From Paucibacter sp. KBW04 (GTDB taxonomy: Bacteria > Pseudomonadota > Gammaproteobacteria > Burkholderiales > Burkholderiaceae_C), in NCBI RefSeq assembly GCF_003852425.1, contig NZ_QAJN01000016.1:118752-182751 (forward strand): a stretch of 64,000 nt of DNA. The letters are read 5' to 3'. A program made the position numbers and the translations under genes. Position 1 is the first letter of the stretch, and each line of letters begins with the position of its first letter. Positions 63,472 to 64,000 of this stretch are shown here, in pieces. Under the pieces are notes generated by a model that saw only the letters and a program-made list of their open reading frames with translations, was not told where the DNA came from and did not search any database.

Positions 63472-63532
63472 ACCTTGGCCTAGCCTTGAATTGTCTTTTC
63501 ATGACACAAAGGCGGATCGACGCAAAACTCGC

Positions 63533-63934
63533 TCAGGGAACCAAGACTCCCCAGGACTCGCACTTACCACCAAAGCGCGAGGTAAGTGCCGTCGCTTCTC
63601 GCTGAACCTGAAGCACCCACTCGTAGCTGAGTTTGCTCTTCAACTGAAAGACGATGTAGCCAAGCTCGCCAGATTCCGGCGGGCCAAGTTCGATCTCTCC
63701 GTACTTGGATTTGACCATCGCCACTACCTCTTTGGAAGGCGGCCAAGTTTCAAACTCGATATTGAAATCAACAAGATAGGTCTTGCTGAAATCAAAGCCG
63801 CTCTTTTGAAGTCGGCGAAAGATATCGCCATCAGCATCCTGGGGCCAGCTCACGACAGCCCCGGCAAGAGTCGTTTTACAAACAAAGCCGCCAGCCATCG
63901 TTGCAAGCGCTGAAAAAGCACGTCGCGAAATCAT
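63533..63934 (-). CDS. RraB-like domain protein with Tat-type signal
   Basis: Protein of 133 residues. The start MISRRAFSALATMAGG carries the twin-arginine motif SRRAFSAL and a hydrophobic core ending near TLAGA, predicting folded export by the Tat system. The rest (DIFRRLQKSGFDFSKTYLVDF, VKSKYGEIEL, ALTSRFGGKCESWGVL) matches the RraB (ribonuclease regulator B) fold pattern, usually a cytoplasmic domain. Export of such a domain is unexpected; it may serve another role. ATG 63934 fits the signal; ATG 63943 is an alternative. Composition is AT-richer than the surroundings. The next gene, the TetR regulator, is convergent. Confidence 0.72.
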   Translation of the reverse strand: MISRRAFSALATMAGGFVCKTTLAGAVVSWPQDADGDIFRRLQKSGFDFSKTYLVDFNIEFETWPPSKEVVAMVKSKYGEIELGPPESGELGYIVFQLKSKLSYEWVLQVQREATALTSRFGGKCESWGVLVP

Positions 63935-63976
63935 GCTTGGCATTGTGAGGCCAAATTCCTGCGCAAGACTTCCGGG

Positions 63977-64000
63977 AATTAATGGGGTCAGAGTCATTTA
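63977..64000. repeat. Edge of a repeated motif (TGACTCTGACCCC type)
   Basis: The minus strand reads TAAATGACTCTGACCCC then ATTAATT at the right edge. From memory, TGACTCTGACCCC is a recurrent short motif near REP-associated (IS200-like) transposases in proteobacteria. It is cut by the window end, so identity is tentative. Confidence 0.35.

Noticed and set aside
1..64000. CRISPR arrays, tRNA or rRNA genes, complete insertion sequences
   Set aside because: No regularly spaced direct repeats, no cloverleaf candidates and no transposase frames were recognised. A covariance-model scan was not possible.

Overview
The window is high-GC, densely packed bacterial DNA. Gene content and protein style point to a betaproteobacterium of the order Burkholderiales, probably from the Roseateles/Rubrivivax/Leptothrix side. 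The clues are a MexAB-like efflux operon, leucine catabolism by methylcrotonyl-CoA carboxylase, a PPi-type phosphofructokinase, class II ribonucleotide reductase and a GC-rich palindromic repeat of a kind I associate with Comamonadaceae relatives. The genus cannot be fixed from the sequence alone. I see no rRNA, tRNA, CRISPR array, prophage or complete insertion sequence.

Layout. 1-14.2 kb: a Ser/Thr protein kinase cut by the left edge, an orphan sulfate-binding protein, an MHYT-GGDEF-EAL protein, class II ribonucleotide reductase, an alpha/beta hydrolase carrying an in-frame palindromic repeat, a PilZ protein that seems to start with ATC, a second hydrolase and a single-subunit molybdopterin oxidoreductase. 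14.2-15.3 kb: a cold-shock gene with a structured leader and a small conserved protein. 15.3-22.1 kb: a tripartite RND efflux operon with a divergent TetR repressor and an AcrR-type operator. 22.3-31.9 kb: YgiQ-type radical SAM protein, YqjE/YqjK-like pair, a receiver-DUF3369-GGDEF-EAL protein, and a two-component system divergent from a DUF3060 lipoprotein and a MipA/OmpV porin-like protein, with paired TGAAG direct repeats between them. 31.6-37.8 kb: DUF883 protein, alanine dehydrogenase, PPi-type phosphofructokinase and a FecR / OmpA lipoprotein / CHASE2-adenylate cyclase operon.

38.3-39.2 kb holds what looks like a one-gene integron: an attI-like site, a 344-bp cassette encoding a small membrane protein, and a 68-bp attC, with no integrase beside it. 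39.2-46.1 kb: a LytTR two-component pair facing a run of poorly known membrane and exported proteins. 46.1-48.0 kb: GreA-family factor and two membrane proteins.

48.0-62.5 kb is one long leftward run of fourteen genes plus a short leader ORF, with overlapping or closely spaced genes: mccB, exported hydrolase, methylglutaconyl-CoA hydratase, DUF4126, bioA, bioF, bioD, bioB, GNAT, YciI, an M1-like exported metallopeptidase, a duplicated mccA start, mccA and HMG-CoA lyase. Leucine breakdown depends on the biotin-carrying MccA subunit, so combining it with biotin synthesis makes metabolic sense. A divergent TetR regulator and two identical-format palindromes (TTGAG-N5-CTCAA) sit at the head of the run. 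The right edge holds a Tat-exported RraB-like protein and part of a repeated motif.
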